Positions 62,480 through 64,000 of a stretch of 64,000 nt of DNA are shown here, piece by piece. The DNA is from Clostridia bacterium (GTDB lineage Bacteria; Bacillota_A; Clostridia; TANB77; CAG-508), in contig JAFVGB010000015.1 of the NCBI GenBank assembly GCA_017475185.1, positions 62,001-126,000 on the forward strand. Direction: 5' to 3'. How positions within the stretch are numbered: the first letter of the stretch is position 1; every line of letters starts with the position of its first letter. The notes below the pieces were generated by a model. That model worked only from the letters and a program-made list of their open reading frames with translations. It was not told where the DNA came from and did no database searches. A program made the position numbers and the translations under genes.

Positions 62480-64000
62480 ATGGATAAGGAAACATTTTTA
62501 GAAGAGGAAAAAAAGCTAAAAAGTACGGTAGCTAAAATCACAGAAGAAGAAACATCCATTGAAGACACATTAAGTAAAGCTGACATGAATTATGACATGG
62601 AAAATTTAGCAAAAGGTCAAGTTTTACAAATGTATGTTAACAAACTGGCAAATATGAAAAAGTTAAAAAATACACCATATTTTGCAAGAATGGATTTTCA
62701 AGAAAAAGAAAAAAACAAAGAGACATTTTACATTGGAAAGCTATCAGTTCTAGATAGCAAAACACTGGAGCCGATAGTGGTTGACTGGAGAGCTCCGATT
62801 TCAAATCTTTATTACGAAGGAAAAATTGGCAAAGCAAGTTACAAATCATTAGGTGAGCAAATTGAAGGAGAGATATTTCTTAAAAGACAGTATGTTATTG
62901 AAAATCAAAAACTTAAGAAATATGTTGATATCAATGTTACAGGAAATGATGAATTACTTCAAAATGCTCTAGAAGAAAAAGCAGACGACAGATTAAAAAA
63001 CATAGTTGCAACAATTCAAGATGAACAAAACAGAATTATAAGAGCGCCAATTAATTCACCTTTAATAGTTCAAGGTGTTGCCGGTAGCCGGAAAGACTAC
63101 TATTGCACTTCACAGAATAGCGTATTTAATCTATAATTATGAAAAGGAATTTAGACCAGAAGAGTTCATGATTATAGCACCAACGAAATTTTTTCTAAAT
63201 TATATTTCCAATATACTTCCAGATTTAGGAGTAAATGATGTAAAACAATATACATTTGAAGATTTTGCCTATGATGTTATTGGTAAAAGATTGAAGATTT
63301 CTGACAATAATGAGAAATTGGTTATGATTGTTAATAATGACATTGCTAAAGAATATCAAGGAAAAGTAGATGTTATTTTGCAGGAATCTAAATTTAAATC
63401 ATCAATTAGTTTTAAGAATGTTATTGATGATTATTTAAAGTACGTTGAAGCTAATTTTATACCGAAAGAAGATTTTTGTTATGATGGTAGAACAATAATG
63501 AGTTATGAAGATATTAATGAATTATTTGTTAATACATATAATATGTATAATTTTACATCAAGATTAAATGAAATTGAAAAAAATCTTACATATGAATTTA
63601 GAAAAAAATCGGAAAACATTATAGATGACTTGAAATTAAAAAGAAGCATAGCTATCGAAAAACTTACAGGATCTGAACGTATAGAAACATATGAAAAATT
63701 TGAAAAGAAAATTAAGTTAATTGAAAAAGATTATAAAAAGATTATTAAAGAATATTTGAAAAAGATACCAAATAAAACTTGCATAGAGTATTATAAAGAC
63801 CTTTTAAAAAATGAAACATTTCAAGACCGTCCCAAAATGTTTCAAGAATTTGAAGATATGATTAAATATATGAAAAAGTCAACACTTGAAAATTTAAGTA
63901 AAAATGAAATCACATTTGAAGATTTAGCACCACTTATGTATCTACAATATAAAATTAATGGTATAAAAGAAAAGGCAAGAGTAAAACATGTTGTAATAGA
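62480..64000 (+). pseudogene. helD: HelD-like helicase, frameshift in the P-loop, 3' end outside window
   Basis: HelD is a UvrD/Rep-type ATPase that frees stalled RNA polymerase from nucleic acid. The N-terminal coiled coil and KxxPYFARMDF, VDWRAPISNLYYEG and QDEQNRIIRAPINSPLIVQGVAG blocks are clear. The Walker A should read GVAGSGKTT, but an extra C at 63088/63089 (AGCCGG instead of AGCGG) shifts the frame, which stops at 63136. After the shift the frame is open to the window end (IALHRIAYLI, FMIIAPTKFFLNYI and on). A 33-bp repeat lies in frame at 63812-63844. RBS AGAGGAGGATTTAGC. Either a recent pseudogene or one sequencing or assembly error. Confidence 0.85.
63812..63844 (-). repeat. 33-bp GGGACGG palindromic repeat inside helD
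   Basis: TGAAACATTT/AAATGTTTCA ends with the GGGACGGTCTTG core on the minus strand. 33 bp keeps the reading frame and adds 11 residues, ETFQDRPKMFQ. Confidence 0.85.

Overview
Organism: the window is very AT-rich. Strong Shine-Dalgarno boxes, TTGACA/TATAAT promoters and classic stem-plus-T-run terminators are common. It carries spore genes (gpr, cotJABC, ytxC and a decayed spore photoproduct lyase), a SUF iron-sulfur operon, Mini-III RNase and a Mn-dependent pyrophosphatase. Together these point to a spore-forming, anaerobic, low-GC Firmicute of the Clostridia, probably gut-associated and probably uncultured. This is inferred from gene content; no 16S is present. Most genes use AAA/TTA/AGA/CAA codons. 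A second set (about 2.5-3.6, 29.5, 37.5-39.5, 44.2-47.5, 50.2-57 and 59.1 kb) uses far more CAG, CTT/CTG and CGG/CGT and looks acquired. Layout: 0-2.5 kb, 3' part of ileS. 2.5-3.7 kb, two divergent paralogous unknown genes with matching promoters and leaders. 3.8-11.6 kb, queA-tgt, a WG-repeat surface protein, a small membrane protein, an HD hydrolase, degenerate secD/secF and a rhodanese. 11.6-17 kb, a glycosyltransferase, a pseudouridine synthase and an ABC exporter pair under a palindromic promoter. 17-21 kb, ytxC, rbgA, mrnC, tRNA-Glu and gpr. 21-29 kb, a DtxR-like regulator with a C-terminal Cys motif followed by sufC-B-D-S-U and mnmA, with small genes and a long-hairpin element inserted between the suf genes. 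29.0-29.4 kb, an unassigned structured RNA. 29.5-44.1 kb, nucleotidyltransferase, glycogen phosphorylase, pyruvate kinase, lipoprotein, cotJCBA, a LysM/beta-lactamase-fold lipoprotein, a small alarmone synthetase, the splB pseudogene and an acyl-CoA synthetase. 44.2-57.9 kb, the accessory island described below. 58-64 kb, ppaC, an alphaCTD/sigma4-like fusion, cysS, small unknowns and a frame-broken helD behind a 5S rRNA remnant. Candidate new system (44.2-57.9 kb): a protein with two copies of an unknown domain, a Ycf46-like AAA+ ATPase and a Ycf35-like DUF1257 protein are followed by nine leucine-rich-repeat (LRR_5/BspA-type) proteins without signal peptides and a RimO/MiaB-like radical-SAM methylthiotransferase. 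Eight of the nine LRR proteins end, after a variable linker, in the same short tag, KSFxGxIRxNLIAxKKK. A shared C-terminal tag on otherwise divergent cytosolic repeat proteins, next to an ATPase and a protein-modifying-type enzyme, suggests a common docking, sorting or modification mechanism. I do not recognise this system; its function is inference only. Smaller points include 33-bp GGGACGG palindromic repeats placed before genes (three of them in the suf region), two long inverted-repeat elements, two candidate leaderless starts and several operator-like palindromes lying on promoters.
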